Source: Verrucomicrobia bacterium CG1_02_43_26
GTDB taxonomy: Bacteria; Verrucomicrobiota; Verrucomicrobiia; Opitutales; CG1-02-43-26
DNA: 64,000 bases
Assembly: GCA_001872735.1 (NCBI GenBank)
Contig: MNWT01000006.1
Span: forward strand, 62,001 to 126,000
Reading direction: 5' to 3'
Position 1 is the stretch's first letter, and each line of letters begins with the position of its first letter. Both the position numbers and the translations under genes were made by a program. Below are positions 63,226-64,000 of the stretch, in pieces. The notes under the pieces were generated by a model, which saw only the letters and a program-made list of their open reading frames with translations, was not told the DNA's origin and searched no databases.

Positions 63226-63582
63226 TCACGTACTTTCATAAGTAGAGGTAATGACCCAGTTTAGATAACCCGATGAGACTTTATCGACCTCAATAACAAT
63301 CCACTCAGGAGTATCGTAAGGATGGAGCGATTTTACAAATGCCTCTACCTCAGTAGCTTTCTCGGTGGGGAATTTAAGCATAATGCGATATTCTTCTGCT
63401 GAATTAACTTTTCCTTCCCATCTAAAAATAGAGGTAATTGGGCCGTCTATTTGTACGCAAGCCACCAGGTTTTGATCAATTAGCTGCCGCGCAATAGCCT
63501 CGGCATCCTCTTTTCTCTCGGTTGTTGTAAGGGCTATGCATAAGGTTGACACGGCAACAGGTAGTCGGCTTGATTTTGTCAT
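63226..63582 (-). CDS. cutA: CutA1-family divalent-ion tolerance protein
   Basis: A 118-residue trimeric small protein. Start at the ATG at 63582 (MTKSSRL) with AAGGGAA 5 nt upstream; the longer frame to 63621 is not needed. Family segments in order: TTTERKEDAEAIARQLIDQNLVACVQI, the segment FRWEGKV with the conserved Trp, and HPYDTPEWIVIEV. CutA is linked to copper tolerance but its molecular role is unresolved. Confidence 0.93.
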   Translation of the reverse strand: MTKSSRLPVAVSTLCIALTTTERKEDAEAIARQLIDQNLVACVQIDGPITSIFRWEGKVNSAEEYRIMLKFPTEKATEVEAFVKSLHPYDTPEWIVIEVDKVSSGYLNWVITSTYEST

Positions 63583-63669
63583 AAAGATTCCCTTAATTTT
63601 AAGCTTGTTTCGGGTGTCCAATCGATTGTATAATATCCAGTTACAATTAAATCAACAGAGGAATTGGTT

Positions 63670-63879
63670 TTGAGAAAAGATTATTTAGAACAAGCAAGTA
63701 AAATTATTAAAGATCCACGCGTGCTTATCAACGTGGTATCACGCCGCGTCAAGCAATTGAAATTTGGAATGAGGCCTTTGGTGGAGTCACTCGAAAAGCT
63801 TGATCCAGAAGATATTGCATTGCGAGAAATTATCGAGGGCAAGCTTTCCTACGAATTCTGGAAGGCACCTGCGCAATAA
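63670..63879 (+). CDS. rpoZ: RNA polymerase omega subunit
   Basis: A 69-residue protein. The core INVVSRRVKQL then IALREIIEGKL is the omega signature. The start is TTG at 63670, because GAGGA at 63658-63662 is 7 nt away; the TTG at 63664 would be too close. It is divergent from cutA (87 bp between starts) and precedes smpB by 15 bp. Omega stabilises the polymerase and, in some groups, binds ppGpp. Confidence 0.9.
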   Translation: MRKDYLEQASKIIKDPRVLINVVSRRVKQLKFGMRPLVESLEKLDPEDIALREIIEGKLSYEFWKAPAQ

Positions 63880-63894
63880 GGGTAGTCTCCAGGG

Positions 63895-64000
63895 GTGGCC
63901 AAAGAAAAAAAAAGTAAAGGCGCTTTTCAAGAGCTTCGTAATAAAAAAGCCTTCCATAATTATATTATTGAAGACAAGTACGAAGCGGGCATCGTCCTTA
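63895..64000 (+). CDS. smpB: SsrA-binding protein, N-terminal part
   Basis: A GTG start at 63895, then AKEKKSKGAFQELRNKKAFHN and YIIEDKYEAGIVL to the window edge. The Ala-Phe-His-Asn and EAGIVL segments match the start of SmpB, which brings tmRNA to stalled ribosomes. The gene continues beyond the window, so its length is unseen. Confidence 0.9.
   Translation, partial: MAKEKKSKGAFQELRNKKAFHNYIIEDKYEAGIVL

Noticed and set aside
1-64000. CRISPR array, prophage or integrated plasmid
   Set aside because: No regularly spaced direct repeats, phage structural genes, integrase or att-like duplication at any tRNA were seen.

Overview
The window reads as a chromosome segment of a Gram-negative bacterium (outer-membrane beta-barrel, Wza-type exporter, lipoproteins, RND pump, Lgt). 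I infer the PVC group, most likely Verrucomicrobiota near Opitutae; I could not run a phylogeny. A Tlc/NTT-type nucleotide transporter is encoded at 1549-3147, a family known mainly from obligate intracellular bacteria and plastids, which points to a host-associated or intracellular life. The genome is not strongly reduced here: genes are dense but complete, with a chemoreceptor, efflux pump, AddAB-like nuclease, capsule-type export and glycogen-type genes. Shine-Dalgarno sites are often weak, and TTG or GTG starts look likely for ftsK, sua5, rpoZ and smpB.

Layout. 1-5 kb: a partial UVR-motif tail, dnaN, the NTT transporter, a small unknown gene, rsmG and peptide deformylase. 5-9 kb: a chemoreceptor beside a UrtA-like binding lipoprotein, and an RDD membrane protein. 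9-15 kb: an AddA/AddB-like helicase-nuclease pair and an OsmC protein. 15-24 kb: an unassigned PLP-fold-like protein, an McsA-like zinc protein translationally linked to an RND efflux pair, MscS, and an orphan RelE-like toxin. 24-33 kb: phosphatidylserine synthase overlapping an acyl-ACP-synthetase-like ligase, a CapD/FlaA1-type dehydratase, a three-gene ExeA/GspB-like block, FtsB-like, and a eukaryotic-type UDP-sugar pyrophosphorylase. 33-37 kb: tRNA-Val, a queuosine-precursor transporter, then an unrecognised family of three secreted paralogues with a gene relic and related promoters. 37-43 kb: MFS exporter, phosphohexomutase, rpsP-trmD-rplS, tRNA-Leu, manA.

43-45 kb holds an apparently intact IS1-family element (24-bp perfect inverted repeats, 8-bp target duplication). 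It sits inside codon 4 of a gene for a glycine-zipper membrane protein with a long acidic region, separating that gene from a perfect-consensus promoter. 45-50 kb: ftsK, a gene-poor stretch, tRNA-Arg, rpsR, sua5 and a small frameshifted gene. 50-54 kb: an outer-membrane barrel, wza-like and wzc-like export operon. 54-64 kb: CorC-like protein, tRNA-Ile2, lgt, Usp, glgC, glmS, a methyltransferase, alanine dehydrogenase, cutA, rpoZ and the start of smpB.

Working together: GlmS, the UDP-GlcNAc-type pyrophosphorylase and the CapD-like dehydratase form an amino-sugar route feeding an envelope polysaccharide exported by the Wzc/Wza/barrel operon. The phosphohexomutase, ManA and GlgC link hexose phosphates to glycogen and mannose. 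The most original content is the secreted three-paralogue family (34.5-36.7 kb) and the IS1-interrupted candidate membrane effector (43.1-45.3 kb).
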